Position numbers and translations under genes: made by a program
Part shown: positions 31,093-41,792 of the stretch, one piece after another
Layout of the letters: every line of letters starts with the position of its first letter
Numbering within the stretch: the stretch's first letter is position 1
Notes under the pieces: model-generated
What the model was told of the DNA's origin: nothing
The model's input: only the letters and a program-made list of their open reading frames with translations
The model's database searches: none
Assembly: GCA_902551895.1 (NCBI GenBank)
Contig: CACDEU010000007.1
Span: 1 to 44,804 of the forward strand
DNA: 44,804 bases
Direction of reading: 5' to 3'
Source of the DNA: an uncultured Pelagibacteraceae bacterium
Lineage (GTDB): Bacteria > Pseudomonadota > Alphaproteobacteria > Pelagibacterales > Pelagibacteraceae

Positions 31093-33644
31093 TTTTTCCT
31101 TTTTTTTTTATTTTTTTTATTTCTATCGTATTCCTTTCTTTTCTCAATCAATATTAATGCTTCTTCCATAGTTAATTCAATTGGGTCTTTTTCTTCAGGT
31201 ATAGTAGCATTTAATGATTTGTATTTAATATATGGACCATATTGACCTTTCATGATTCGTACTGGCTTTTTATCATCAGGATGCTCACCTAAATCTTTTA
31301 TTAATGATGATGATATTCTTCCTGGTTTTGCTTCAGCAATTAGTGTAATTGCTCTATTCAATCCAATTGTAAAAAGTTCATCAACATTTTCTAATCTAGC
31401 TGATTTATTATCACATTTAAGATAAGGACCAAATCTACCTGAATTTATTGTTATATCCTTACCGTTATCTGGGTGCTGACCTATAATTTTTGGTAGTGAA
31501 CATAAATATTTAGATTTATCTAAATCAATTTGATCAACGTTTATTCCTTTGGGTATAGATACATTTTTTAAATTTTCATTTACTTTTTTCTTTTTTTTAT
31601 TCTTAGTTGATACTTCTTCTTCAATCATTTCATATTGGAGATAAGGACCAAATCTTCCATTTTTTAAATATATATCCTTACCATTTTCGTTTTGACCAAT
31701 TAATTTAGGTTCAGCTAATGCAAATTGATCATTTGCTTTAGTCTTAGATAAAGGCCTGGTAAATTTACATTCTGGATAATTAGAACAACCTATAAATGCA
31801 CCTCCTCTGAAACTATTTTTTAAACTCAATTCACCAATGTTACACAATTTGCAACTTCTATTGATTTTTCCATTTTCATCAGACTCAAAGATTAATTGTC
31901 CAAGGCTTTCATTAAGTAAATCTAAAACTTCTCGCGTTCGTTTTTCCTTAACACTTGATATATTTGTATTGAAATCTTTCCAAAAATTATCAAGTACTTT
32001 TATCCACTCTTCTTTACCAGCAGTAATATCATCAAGTTGATCTTCTAGACCAGCAGTAAAACCATAATCTACATATTTAGAAAATAACTTTTCTAAGAAT
32101 GCAGATAATAATTTTCCTCTATCAGTTGGAAAAAAACGTTTATTAATTACATCAGCATATCCTCTATTTGAAATTACAGAAATAATACTTGCGTATGTAG
32201 AAGGCCTTCCAATTCCTAATTCTTCAAGTTTTTTAACTAAACTTGCTTCGGAATATCGAGGTGGCGGTTGCGTAAAATGTTGTTCGTCAATAAAATCATT
32301 AGCTAAAACTTCTTCTTCCTTTACATCAGGAAGAATTTTTTCATCTTCATTTTCATCAATTCTTGAAAGTTTTAAAAAACCATCAAATTTTATTGTTGAT
32401 CCTGAACATTTAAATTGATTTAAGCTATTATCAGAATTAATAGTAATGGTTTTTCTATCAAATTTTGCAGCTTCCATTTGTGATGATAGTGCTCTAGACC
32501 AAATTAAGTCATATAGTTTATTTTGATCTGTACTTAAGAATTTTTTTATTGATTCGGGAGTTCTAGTTATCTCAGTTGGCCTTATTGCTTCGTGAGCTTC
32601 TTGTGCATTCTTGGCTTTTTTGCCTGAATAATTATTAGGTTCTCTAGGTAAATAATTGTGACCATAAGAACTTTTTATAAAATCTCTAAAGTCAGTAACA
32701 GCATCATTTGATATGTTTGTACCATCGGTTCTCATGTATGTGATCAATCCTACAGTATCACCCTCAATATCTATTCCTTGGTACAACCTTTGAGCAATTT
32801 GCATCGTTCTAGAAGCTCCAAAACCTAATTTACTTGAAGCAGTTTGTTGAAGAGTAGATGTAGTAAATGGACCAAGAGGATTTCTTGTATATATTTTGGA
32901 ACTAACTTCTGAAATTTTGTATTTTGATTTTTTAATTAATTCAATAGCATTATTTATATCCTCCTTATTTTTAAATGAAAATTTTTCTATTTTTAAATTA
33001 TTTAGCAATACAAGATTTGAATTTAGCATATATCCATTTGACGTTTTAAAATTTACATTTAATGTCCAGAACTCTTCAGGCTTAAATTGCTCTATTTCAT
33101 GCTCTCTTTCAGTAAGCAATCTTAATGCAACAGATTGTACTCTACCCGCAGATTTTGAACCTGGTAATTTTGTCCAAAGAATAGGTGAGATGTTAAAGCC
33201 AACTAAATAGTCTAAAGCTCTTCTTGCCATATAAGCATCAACTAAATTAGTTTCTATATTTCTTGGATTATCGATTCCATTTGTTACAGCTTTTTTAGTA
33301 ATTTCATTAAAAACCACCCTTTCAATTTTTTTATCTTTTAAAAGTTTTTTTTCTTCCAAGTACTCTCTTACATGCCAAGCTATAGCCTCTCCTTCACGAT
33401 CAGGGTCTGTTGCTAGTATAATTTTTTCTGATTTTTTTGCCGCATCAGTAATTTCTTTTAAATATTTTTTTGAAAAACTATCAACTTCCCATATCATTTT
33501 AAATTTATCTTCAGGATCTACAGAACCATTTTTAGAGGGAAGATCTCTTATATGTCCATAACTTGCCAAAACTGTATAATTATCACCTAAATATTTGTTA
33601 ATTGTTTTAGCTTTAGCTGGACTTTCAACAATGACAAGATTCAT
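31089..33644 (-). CDS. topA: DNA topoisomerase I
   Basis: 851 aa; MNLVIVESPAKAKTINKYLG, Toprim ATDPDREGEAIAWHV, GLITYMRTDG, one Cys4 finger, then three GxxGPYxK-type repeats. Confidence 0.98.
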   Translation of the reverse strand: MNLVIVESPAKAKTINKYLGDNYTVLASYGHIRDLPSKNGSVDPEDKFKMIWEVDSFSKKYLKEITDAAKKSEKIILATDPDREGEAIAWHVREYLEEKKLLKDKKIERVVFNEITKKAVTNGIDNPRNIETNLVDAYMARRALDYLVGFNISPILWTKLPGSKSAGRVQSVALRLLTEREHEIEQFKPEEFWTLNVNFKTSNGYMLNSNLVLLNNLKIEKFSFKNKEDINNAIELIKKSKYKISEVSSKIYTRNPLGPFTTSTLQQTASSKLGFGASRTMQIAQRLYQGIDIEGDTVGLITYMRTDGTNISNDAVTDFRDFIKSSYGHNYLPREPNNYSGKKAKNAQEAHEAIRPTEITRTPESIKKFLSTDQNKLYDLIWSRALSSQMEAAKFDRKTITINSDNSLNQFKCSGSTIKFDGFLKLSRIDENEDEKILPDVKEEEVLANDFIDEQHFTQPPPRYSEASLVKKLEELGIGRPSTYASIISVISNRGYADVINKRFFPTDRGKLLSAFLEKLFSKYVDYGFTAGLEDQLDDITAGKEEWIKVLDNFWKDFNTNISSVKEKRTREVLDLLNESLGQLIFESDENGKINRSCKLCNIGELSLKNSFRGGAFIGCSNYPECKFTRPLSKTKANDQFALAEPKLIGQNENGKDIYLKNGRFGPYLQYEMIEEEVSTKNKKKKKVNENLKNVSIPKGINVDQIDLDKSKYLCSLPKIIGQHPDNGKDITINSGRFGPYLKCDNKSARLENVDELFTIGLNRAITLIAEAKPGRISSSLIKDLGEHPDDKKPVRIMKGQYGPYIKYKSLNATIPEEKDPIELTMEEALILIEKRKEYDRNKKNKKKRKK

Positions 33645-33683
33645 AATTAGTGAAACTACACAAAAAATATATCAATAGTCAAA

Positions 33684-34262
33684 CTAATAAATTTTACTCT
33701 TGGATTCTTCTTTATTTATAAGACGTTTAACATTTTCTCTATGAGTATATAAAATTAAAACAAACAGTATTATGAAAAAATATTGGTTTTCATAACTTGA
33801 ATTTAAAAAAATAAAAATTGGAATTATCAAACTTGATAATATTGATCCAAGTGAAGAATATTTTGAAATAAAAAAAATTATCAACCATGAAACAACAAAT
33901 ATAATGCCCAAAAAATAATTTATAGAAAATAATATACCAACATATGTAGCCACACCTTTCCCACCTTTAAATTTTAACCAAATAGGAAATACATGCCCGA
34001 TGAAAGCTGACAAAGATGAAATGTAAACTAATTCTGGAAAATTAAACTTAATATATAACACTGGAATCGCCGCTTTTATAACATCTAATATTAAAGTTAA
34101 ATACCCAATAATTTTGTTTCCAGTTCTTAAAACATTAGTAGCCCCTATGTTTCCTGAACCAATTTTCCTTATGTCTTTTTTTAGGAAAACTTTTGTTAAT
34201 ATTAGTCCAAAAGGAATAGATCCCATCAGATAAGAAATTGAAATAATTAGAATTAATTCCAT
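33684..34262 (-). CDS. plsY: Acyl-phosphate--glycerol-3-phosphate acyltransferase PlsY
   Basis: 192 aa; YLMGSIPFGLILTK, GSGNIGATNVLRTG, GHVFPIWLKFKGGKGVAT. Confidence 0.96.
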   Translation of the reverse strand: MELILIISISYLMGSIPFGLILTKVFLKKDIRKIGSGNIGATNVLRTGNKIIGYLTLILDVIKAAIPVLYIKFNFPELVYISSLSAFIGHVFPIWLKFKGGKGVATYVGILFSINYFLGIIFVVSWLIIFFISKYSSLGSILSSLIIPIFIFLNSSYENQYFFIILFVLILYTHRENVKRLINKEESKSKIY

Positions 34263-34264
34263 AA

Positions 34265-35554
34265 TTAAATTTTAAATAACTCTTCACCTTTTACAAATGT
34301 ATTTGTTATTTTACCTTGTAACTTTCTTCCTTCTATTGATGTATTTTTAGATTTTGATATTAAATTTTCTTTTTTAACTACCCAAGGCTTATTTATATCA
34401 AGTATGCAAAAATCAGCATCATTACCAATACTTAAATTTCCTTTATTTATTTTTAAAATTTTAGCTGGATTGCAAGTTAATGCTTTAATTATTTTATTTA
34501 GTTTTATAGACTCATTATGATAGAGCTCTAGAGCCAAAGGTAGTAGTGTTTCAATTCCTGATGCACCAGCTGCCGCTTGAGCGAACGTTAGTCTTTTTTG
34601 TTCCTCATCTTCTGGTTTATGATCAGATACTATTACATCAATTAAATCATTATTTATTCCTTTAATTAAGGCCAATCTATCATCTTCAGTTCTCAAAGGG
34701 GGTGATAATTTTAAAAATGTTCTAAAGTCACCAATATCATTTTCATTTAATGACAAATTATTAATTGAAACACCACATGTAAATTCTACATTTTCTTTTC
34801 TTCTTTTAATTACTTCAAGAGATTTTTGTGATGAAATTTGTGATATATGATATCTGCAATTAAAATCTTCCAACAAGGTTAAATCTCTCTCAATAATAAT
34901 TTTTTCTGCTAAATCCGAAATACCTTGAAGACCTAACTTTGTTGAAATAATACCATCGTTTACCATTCCATCTTTTGATAGTTCTTTATCTTCAACGTGC
35001 TGCATAATTAAACAATTCAAATCATATGCTGATCTCATTATTCTGGACATCAATCTTGTATTTTGAATTGTTTTATATCCGTCAGTAAATCCCACAATTC
35101 CTTTGGCCTGCAGAAGTCCAAACTCAGTCATATTTGTACCTTCAAGGTTTTTTGTCAAAGATGCGGTTGGAAATATATTAATTTTTGCCTTATCTCTTCC
35201 TCTTCTTTTTAAAAAATCAACTATTGATACATTGTCAATAACTGGATTTGTATTTGGCATTGTAACTACAGATGTAACGCCTCCAGATAGAGAAGCTTCA
35301 CTTAATGTTCTAAAATTTTCTTTATATTCAAATCCTGGTTCACCAACAAAGACTCTCATATCAACAATTCCTGGAATTATATATTTTCCTTTTAAATCAA
35401 TATATTTTTCTCTAGAGGGTATATTGTTTGTGTTAACTTTTTTACCTGCAGCTTCAATTAATCCATTTTCATCAATTATTAAGCCACCAACTTCATCTAT
35501 AGAGTTTTGAGGGTCTATTATATTTGCGTTTAAAAAGTATTTTTTTTTTATCAT
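34265..35554 (-). CDS. Dihydroorotase-like protein, probably non-catalytic PyrC' (PyrX)
   Basis: 429 aa amidohydrolase-fold protein overlapping pyr[15 protein letters not shown] where catalytic dihydroorotases have DxHxHxREPG. Confidence 0.85.
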   Translation of the reverse strand: MIKKKYFLNANIIDPQNSIDEVGGLIIDENGLIEAAGKKVNTNNIPSREKYIDLKGKYIIPGIVDMRVFVGEPGFEYKENFRTLSEASLSGGVTSVVTMPNTNPVIDNVSIVDFLKRRGRDKAKINIFPTASLTKNLEGTNMTEFGLLQAKGIVGFTDGYKTIQNTRLMSRIMRSAYDLNCLIMQHVEDKELSKDGMVNDGIISTKLGLQGISDLAEKIIIERDLTLLEDFNCRYHISQISSQKSLEVIKRRKENVEFTCGVSINNLSLNENDIGDFRTFLKLSPPLRTEDDRLALIKGINNDLIDVIVSDHKPEDEEQKRLTFAQAAAGASGIETLLPLALELYHNESIKLNKIIKALTCNPAKILKINKGNLSIGNDADFCILDINKPWVVKKENLISKSKNTSIEGRKLQGKITNTFVKGEELFKI

Positions 35555-36489
35555 TCACAAAATATTTTAAGGCATGCCATTCTTACAGCTACGCCAAGTT
35601 CAACTTGTTCCTTTATTACACTTTTGTTTATATCGTCGGCTAAATTTGTATCAATCTCTATACCTCTGTTCATTGGACCAGGATGCATTATTAATGCATC
35701 ATCCTTAGCATAGTTTAATTTATCTGGTGTTAATCCATAGTATTCGTAATATTCTCTATTTGATGAAAGAAATGAACTAGTCATTCTTTCATTTTGAAGC
35801 CTAAGCATCATAACTATATCACAATCTTTCAATCCTTTTTTCATATCAGAAAAACTATTAACTCCAAGTTTATCAATATCTTTTGGCATTAAATTTGAAG
35901 GTGCAATAATATTAACTTCTGCGCCCAACATGTTAAGTAAATAAATATTCGATCTTGCCACTCTTGAATGAACAATATCTCCACATATAGCAATTTTTAA
36001 TCCTTCAATTTTTTTTTTTCTATCTATAATAGTTAAAGCGTCTAACAATGCTTGAGTTGGATGTTCTCTTCTTCCGTCTCCAGCGTTAAGAACAGCACAA
36101 TTAACTTTCTGAGATAATAGATTTGATGCTCCAGAGTCCTGGTGTCTGACTACTATAATATCTGGGTGCATTGCATTAAGCGTCATTGCCGTATCTATTA
36201 GTGTTTCTCCTTTTTTAATAGCAGAATTATTTAAATTCATTGACATAACGTCAGCACCTAATCTTTTTCCTGCCAATTCAAATGAACTTTGTGTACGTGT
36301 TGATGGCTCAAAAAATAAATTTATTTGTGTTTTTCCTCTTAAAACATCTAATTTCTTATTTTTACTTTTATTGAGATCAATAAATTGTTTTGCTTCTGTC
36401 AAAATAATATTAACATCAGTTATTGATAAATCTTGGATTCCTAGGAGATGTTTTTGGGAGATTTTAATAGCTTTTTTTACATTTGCCAT
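35551..36489 (-). CDS. pyrB: Aspartate carbamoyltransferase catalytic subunit
   Basis: [55 protein letters not shown]. The track start is 36528, but [17 protein letters not shown] at 36489 is the more likely start. Confidence 0.95.
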   Translation of the reverse strand: MANVKKAIKISQKHLLGIQDLSITDVNIILTEAKQFIDLNKSKNKKLDVLRGKTQINLFFEPSTRTQSSFELAGKRLGADVMSMNLNNSAIKKGETLIDTAMTLNAMHPDIIVVRHQDSGASNLLSQKVNCAVLNAGDGRREHPTQALLDALTIIDRKKKIEGLKIAICGDIVHSRVARSNIYLLNMLGAEVNIIAPSNLMPKDIDKLGVNSFSDMKKGLKDCDIVMMLRLQNERMTSSFLSSNREYYEYYGLTPDKLNYAKDDALIMHPGPMNRGIEIDTNLADDINKSVIKEQVELGVAVRMACLKIFCE

Positions 36490-36498
36490 TAAAACCAA

Positions 36499-36514
36499 CT
36501 CTATAACTATAGAG
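36499..36514. promoter_or_regulatory. Perfect dyad CTCTATA-AC-TATAGAG just upstream of the likely pyrB start
   Basis: 7-bp perfect arms around a 2-nt centre, between the ruvX stop (36531) and the likely pyrB ATG (36489). Confidence 0.35.
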
Positions 36515-36530
36515 CGCCAATAATGCAAGC

Positions 36531-36986
36531 TTAATTATTTAAAAAATCCAAAACTCCTTGAAGTATAAAGGCAGCAGCATTTTCATCTATATTTTTTACT
36601 CTTTTTGTAACATTTACATCTAGCTGACTAGATAAATTGAACGCTCCGACTGTCGAAAGTCTCTCGTCCCACAAAAATACGGGTATTTTAATTTTTTCAG
36701 ATATTAATTTTACTTTATCCTTTACTGATTGAGATGAATTACCCTCTGTACCATCCATATTTTTAGGATTTCCAAATACGACAACATGAATGTTATTTTC
36801 ATTAATTATTTTTTCTAACTCATCGATCAATATTTGAATATTTTTATAATTTATCGTTTTTAATGGAGTAGCGATTTTTCTATTTTCATCAGAAATTGAC
36901 AAACCAACTCTTTTGGAACCCATATCAACTCCAATTAGTCTAGATTTGTTATTTATATGGTTCTTTATATCGTTAATGTCCATCAT
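36531..36986 (-). CDS. ruvX: Putative pre-16S rRNA nuclease / RuvX-YqgF family
   Basis: 151 aa; [49 protein letters not shown]. Confidence 0.92.
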   Translation of the reverse strand: MMDINDIKNHINNKSRLIGVDMGSKRVGLSISDENRKIATPLKTINYKNIQILIDELEKIINENNIHVVVFGNPKNMDGTEGNSSQSVKDKVKLISEKIKIPVFLWDERLSTVGAFNLSSQLDVNVTKRVKNIDENAAAFILQGVLDFLNN

Positions 36987-37035
36987 ATTGTAATTTTCAT
37001 ATTAAATGATAATTTGCCCTTAATTTAAATATCAC

Positions 37036-37323
37036 ATGAGCATAGATCTTAAAACAGTTAAACATATATCTAAATTATCAAGAATTTCCTTAGATGAACA
37101 AAAAGCTAAGAAATTAGAGACTGATTTAAATTTAATATTTAAATGGATTGAACAACTTAATGAGTTAAAAACTGAAAACATTGAACCACTAAGCTCTATA
37201 GCTGAAACAAAATTAAGACTTAGAAAAGACGAAATTAAATCTAAAAATATCAGAGAAGAAATTCTTAAAAATTCTCCAGATGATAACAAAGATTTTTTTG
37301 TTGTTCCGAAAGTAGTTGAATAA
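37036..37323 (+). CDS. gatC: Asp-tRNA(Asn)/Glu-tRNA(Gln) amidotransferase subunit C
   Basis: 95 aa; [37 protein letters not shown]; directly followed by gatA. Confidence 0.94.
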   Translation: MSIDLKTVKHISKLSRISLDEQKAKKLETDLNLIFKWIEQLNELKTENIEPLSSIAETKLRLRKDEIKSKNIREEILKNSPDDNKDFFVVPKVVE

Positions 37324-38783
37324 TGTCAAATATAACTGACCTTAGTTTATCTGAATTAGTTTCTAATATAAAAAATAAAAAGCTTTCATCTCAAGATGTA
37401 ACATCCGAATACATTGAGAGATCAAAAAAATCTAAAAATTTAAACACATATATTGAAGAAACTTTTGATGCTGCATTAAAAAAAGCTAAAGAATTTGATT
37501 CAAAGCCTGATCTCAATAAAAAGTTACCTGGCATACCAATGGCAGTTAAAGATTTATTTTGTACAAAAAATGTTAAAACTACAGCAAGTAGTAAAATTTT
37601 AAATAATTTTATTCCAACTTATGAGTCTACTGTCACTCAAAATTTATGGAATGATGGTGCAATACTTTTAGGAAAATTAAACTGCGATGAATTTGCAATG
37701 GGTTCATCTAATGAAACAAGTTATTTTGGTAATGTCATTAGCCCTATTGATAAAGATTTGGTGCCAGGTGGATCATCTGGTGGATCTGCATCAGCTTTAG
37801 CTGCAAAATTAACACCAGCAACTATAGGAACTGATACAGGTGGATCTATAAGGCAACCAGCTTCATTTACAGGAACGGTTGGTTTAAAACCTACTTATGG
37901 CAGTTGCTCAAGATATGGAATAGTTGCATTTGCCTCATCTCTAGATCAAGCAGGCCCTATGACAAGAAATGTTAATGATGCTGCGCTCTTGCTAGAGGTA
38001 ATGAGTTCTTTTGATAATAAAGATTCAACTTCTGTAGATTTTAAGAGACCAATGTATTCCAAAGATTTATCAAAAGATATTAAAGGTAAAAAAATTGGAA
38101 TTCCAAAAGAATATAGAGTCGATGGAATGTCTGAAGAAATTGAAAAATTATGGGATGATGGAAAAAACTATTTAAAAGACTGTGGTGCTGAAATCATAGA
38201 TGTATCACTTCCACATACAAAATTTGCATTACCAACCTATTATATAGTTGCACCAGCTGAGGCCTCATCTAATCTTGCAAGATACGATGGTGTAAAATAT
38301 GGTTTTAGAACCGAAGGTAATAATTTAATCGATATGTACGAAAAAACTAGATCTGTGGGATTTGGTGATGAAGTAAAGAGAAGAATTATGATTGGCACAT
38401 ATGTTTTATCTTCTGGTTATTATGATGCTTATTATTTGAAAGCGCAAAAAGTTAGAAGATTAATTAAAAATGATTTTAATAATATATTCCAAAAAGTTGA
38501 TGCAATACTAACGCCTTCAACACCTTCTTCGGCATTTAAAATTGGAGATAAATCAAATGACCCAGTTTCAATGTATCTAAACGATATATTTACAGTACCC
38601 GTGAATCTTGCAGGTTTACCTGGAATTTCAATTCCTGCAGGACTAGATAAAAAAGGATATCCATTAGGTCTTCAAATTATTGGAAAATCATTTGATGAAC
38701 AAAATATTTTAAATATAGCCTACTCAATGGAGGATAAAATTAATTTTAAATTTAATTTAAAAGAATGGTGGATGAATGAATAA
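37323..38783 (+). CDS. gatA: Asp-tRNA(Asn)/Glu-tRNA(Gln) amidotransferase subunit A
   Basis: 486 aa; [59 protein letters not shown]. Confidence 0.98.
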   Translation: MSNITDLSLSELVSNIKNKKLSSQDVTSEYIERSKKSKNLNTYIEETFDAALKKAKEFDSKPDLNKKLPGIPMAVKDLFCTKNVKTTASSKILNNFIPTYESTVTQNLWNDGAILLGKLNCDEFAMGSSNETSYFGNVISPIDKDLVPGGSSGGSASALAAKLTPATIGTDTGGSIRQPASFTGTVGLKPTYGSCSRYGIVAFASSLDQAGPMTRNVNDAALLLEVMSSFDNKDSTSVDFKRPMYSKDLSKDIKGKKIGIPKEYRVDGMSEEIEKLWDDGKNYLKDCGAEIIDVSLPHTKFALPTYYIVAPAEASSNLARYDGVKYGFRTEGNNLIDMYEKTRSVGFGDEVKRRIMIGTYVLSSGYYDAYYLKAQKVRRLIKNDFNNIFQKVDAILTPSTPSSAFKIGDKSNDPVSMYLNDIFTVPVNLAGLPGISIPAGLDKKGYPLGLQIIGKSFDEQNILNIAYSMEDKINFKFNLKEWWMNE

Positions 38784-40233
38784 AGACTACTTGATTGAGA
38801 GAAATGGAAAAAAATATGAAGTAGTAATAGGCCTTGAGGTACATGCACAAGTACTATCAGAATCCAAATTATTTTCTACATCATCTACCAAATTTGGAAG
38901 CGAGCCCAATACCCAAGTAAGTTTAGTTGATGCAGCATTTCCTGGGATGCTTCCAGTAATTAATGAATTCTGTATTAAGCAAGCTATAAAAACTGGAATT
39001 GGATTAAACGCTAAAATCAATAATAAATCCATTTTTGATAGAAAAAATTATTTTTATGCAGATTTACCTCAGGGATATCAAATATCACAATATAAAGATC
39101 CGATTGTAGGCGAAGGTAACGTTGTCCTTGATTTGGCATCTGGATCAAAAACTATAGGAATAGAAAGATTACATTTAGAGCAAGATGCTGGAAAAAGCAT
39201 TCATGATATCGATCCAAAAAATACATTGGTTGATTTAAATAGATCAGGAGTTGCTTTGATGGAAATTGTAAGTAAACCAGACTTAAGATCACCTGAAGAA
39301 GTTAACGTTTATATAAAAAAATTAAGATCAATAATGAGATATTTAGGAACTTGTGATGGAAATATGCAAGAGGGTTCACTTAGAGCTGATGTCAACGTTT
39401 CTGTTAGAAAACAAGGTGAAGATAAATACGGAACTAGATGTGAAATTAAAAATGTAAATTCAATAAAGTTTATGCAAATGGCCATAGAGCATGAAGCTAA
39501 TAGACAAGTAGATATACTAGAAGAAGGAGGAAAAATTGATCAGGAAACTAGACTTTTTGATACAAAAAAAAATGAAACAAGGTCTATGAGATCTAAAGAA
39601 GATGCGCACGATTACAGATATTTTCCAGATCCTGATCTACTACCACTGGAATTTAACGACGAATATGTTGAAAATATTAAAAAAGAAATTCCAGAACTTC
39701 CAGACCAAAAAAAATCACGTTTTATTGAAAAATTTAATTTAAGCTCCTATGAGGCAAATATTTTAGTATCAGATCTAGATATATCAAAATATTTTGAGGC
39801 AGTAATTGAAAATTCTGATGTGAAACTTTCATCTAATTGGATTACAGGTGAATTATTTGCTTTATTAAATGAAAAAAACTTGGAAATTACAGAAAGTCCA
39901 ATAAGCGCCAAAAATCTATCTAAATTAATTAATTTAATAAAAGAGGGCACAATTTCAGGTAAAATTGCCAAAACGGTTTTTGAAATGATGGCTGAGGGAG
40001 ATAAAAATCCTATAGAAATAGTCAAAGAAAAAGGTCTCAAACAACAGAGTGACCCTAAGGAGTTAGAAAAACTTATAGAAAAAGTAATAAACGATAATCA
40101 GGATAAAGTGAAAGAGTATAAATCTGGTAAAGAAAAGCTATTTGGTTTTTTTGTAGGACAAGCAATGAAAGTTTCTGGAGGCAAAGCTAATCCTCAATTA
40201 GTTAATGAGATATTAAAAAAGAAACTAAAGTAG
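38776..40233 (+). CDS. gatB: Asp-tRNA(Asn)/Glu-tRNA(Gln) amidotransferase subunit B
   Basis: 485 aa; [58 protein letters not shown]. Confidence 0.98.
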   Translation: MNKDYLIERNGKKYEVVIGLEVHAQVLSESKLFSTSSTKFGSEPNTQVSLVDAAFPGMLPVINEFCIKQAIKTGIGLNAKINNKSIFDRKNYFYADLPQGYQISQYKDPIVGEGNVVLDLASGSKTIGIERLHLEQDAGKSIHDIDPKNTLVDLNRSGVALMEIVSKPDLRSPEEVNVYIKKLRSIMRYLGTCDGNMQEGSLRADVNVSVRKQGEDKYGTRCEIKNVNSIKFMQMAIEHEANRQVDILEEGGKIDQETRLFDTKKNETRSMRSKEDAHDYRYFPDPDLLPLEFNDEYVENIKKEIPELPDQKKSRFIEKFNLSSYEANILVSDLDISKYFEAVIENSDVKLSSNWITGELFALLNEKNLEITESPISAKNLSKLINLIKEGTISGKIAKTVFEMMAEGDKNPIEIVKEKGLKQQSDPKELEKLIEKVINDNQDKVKEYKSGKEKLFGFFVGQAMKVSGGKANPQLVNEILKKKLK

Positions 40234-40234
40234 A

Positions 40235-40891
40235 ATGGGTTCAAATCTTACTGTTAATAAAGAAATTGAAGAATATATAAATAACAATTCTACAAAACTT
40301 CATTCAGTTCAAAAAGAAATAATTTCACATAATGAAGGACTAGGAGATATTAAAAGAATGCAAATCTCAATATCACAATGTCATTTTCTACATTTATTAA
40401 TTAAATCTTCTAAAATTAAAAAAATTTTAGAAATAGGTACTTTTACTGGATTAAGTACATTGTCTATGTCCCTAGCTTTACCAGATGATGGTTCTGTAAT
40501 AGCATTAGATAAAAATAAAGAAACTAGCAATACAGCGGTAAATTTTTTTAAAAAAGCTGCCCAAGAGAATAAAATAAAGTTAATTATTGCTCCAGCAATC
40601 GAAAGTTTAAATAATTTGCATGATCAAAAGCAAAAATTTGATTTGGTATTCATTGATGCTGACAAAGAAAATTATAAAAACTATTTTAATCATTCAGTCG
40701 ATTTAATTGATAAAGATGGTTTAATTGTAATAGATAATGTTTTGTGGCATGGCGAGGTTGTTGATAATAATAAACAGGATAGATTAACCGTATGTATAAG
40801 AGAATTTAATTCCTATGTTAATCAAGATAAAAGAGTTGAAAACTTAATTATTCCTTTAGGTGATGGCTTAACTGTTTGTAGAAAAATATAA
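40235..40891 (+). CDS. O-methyltransferase, class I SAM-dependent (caffeoyl-CoA OMT-like)
   Basis: 218 aa; KKILEIGTFTGLSTLSMSLALPDDGSVIALDKN, FDLVFIDADKENYKNYF, DNVLWHGEV. Confidence 0.9.
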   Translation: MGSNLTVNKEIEEYINNNSTKLHSVQKEIISHNEGLGDIKRMQISISQCHFLHLLIKSSKIKKILEIGTFTGLSTLSMSLALPDDGSVIALDKNKETSNTAVNFFKKAAQENKIKLIIAPAIESLNNLHDQKQKFDLVFIDADKENYKNYFNHSVDLIDKDGLIVIDNVLWHGEVVDNNKQDRLTVCIREFNSYVNQDKRVENLIIPLGDGLTVCRKI

Positions 40892-41790
40892 TGTACTATA
40901 TTTCTGGTTTCTATAAGTTTAAAAAAATTCATGGAGTAAAAAAAAATAAAAAATTACTAAGTGATATTTTCAACAAAAATAATATAAGAGGAACAATAAT
41001 TATTTCTAATGAAGGAATTAATGGAACAATATCATCTAACAAGAAAAATTTAGAGCTAGTTTTAAATAAAATTAAAAAAACTTTTAACTTTATAAATTTT
41101 GATAGTCAAAATTTATCTAAAAGTAAATTTCAAATATTCCATAGAAGTAAGGTTAAAATAAAAAAAGAGGTGGTTCCTATGGGAATAAAAATATCAAAAA
41201 GAAAAACAAAAAACCATCTAGAACCAAGTAAGTGGAATAAACTTATTAGCAATAAAAAAACAATACTAATAGATGCTAGAAAACCATTTGAATATAAAGT
41301 TGGTACATTTAAAGGTTCAATAAATCCAGAGATAGATAAATTTAGAGAATTTCCTGATTATCTTAAAAAGTTAGACAAGAAACAAACTATAGCAATGTTT
41401 TGCACCGGTGGAATAAGATGCGAAAAAGCTAGCGTATATCTAAAAAATAAAGGTTTTAATAATGTATTTCAATTAAAGGGTGGAATAATTAATTACCTAA
41501 AAAAAATAAAAAAAAACAAAAGTTTGTGGAAAGGTGAATGTTATGTTTTTGACAATAGAATTTCCATAAAACATGGATTGGCAGTTGGTACTCATTCTAT
41601 GTGCAGCGGATGTAGAAAGCCGATATCTATTAAAGATAAAAAATCACTTAAGTATGAGGAGGGTGTTTCATGTCCAAATTGTCACGATACACTAACAAAC
41701 TCACAAAAAGAAAGATTTAGAATGAGACAAAAGCAAATAAATGTTGCAAAAAAACTTGGAAGAAAACATATATTCCAAAAAGAATTTTAA
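40891..41790 (+). CDS. trhO: Rhodanese-domain tRNA uridine hydroxylase (TrhO/YceA family)
   Basis: 299 aa; GTIIISNEGINGTIS, rhodanese loop CTGGIRCEKASVYLK, C-terminal CSGCRKPIS...CPNCHDTL. Confidence 0.9.
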   Translation: MYYISGFYKFKKIHGVKKNKKLLSDIFNKNNIRGTIIISNEGINGTISSNKKNLELVLNKIKKTFNFINFDSQNLSKSKFQIFHRSKVKIKKEVVPMGIKISKRKTKNHLEPSKWNKLISNKKTILIDARKPFEYKVGTFKGSINPEIDKFREFPDYLKKLDKKQTIAMFCTGGIRCEKASVYLKNKGFNNVFQLKGGIINYLKKIKKNKSLWKGECYVFDNRISIKHGLAVGTHSMCSGCRKPISIKDKKSLKYEEGVSCPNCHDTLTNSQKERFRMRQKQINVAKKLGRKHIFQKEF

Positions 41791-41792
41791 AT

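Noticed and set aside
30651-31171. Plus-strand ORFs of 63-76 aa over ridA and the ridA-topA gap
   Set aside because: Phe/Ser-rich shadow ORFs; the minus-strand lipoprotein reading has a clear signal peptide and operon context.
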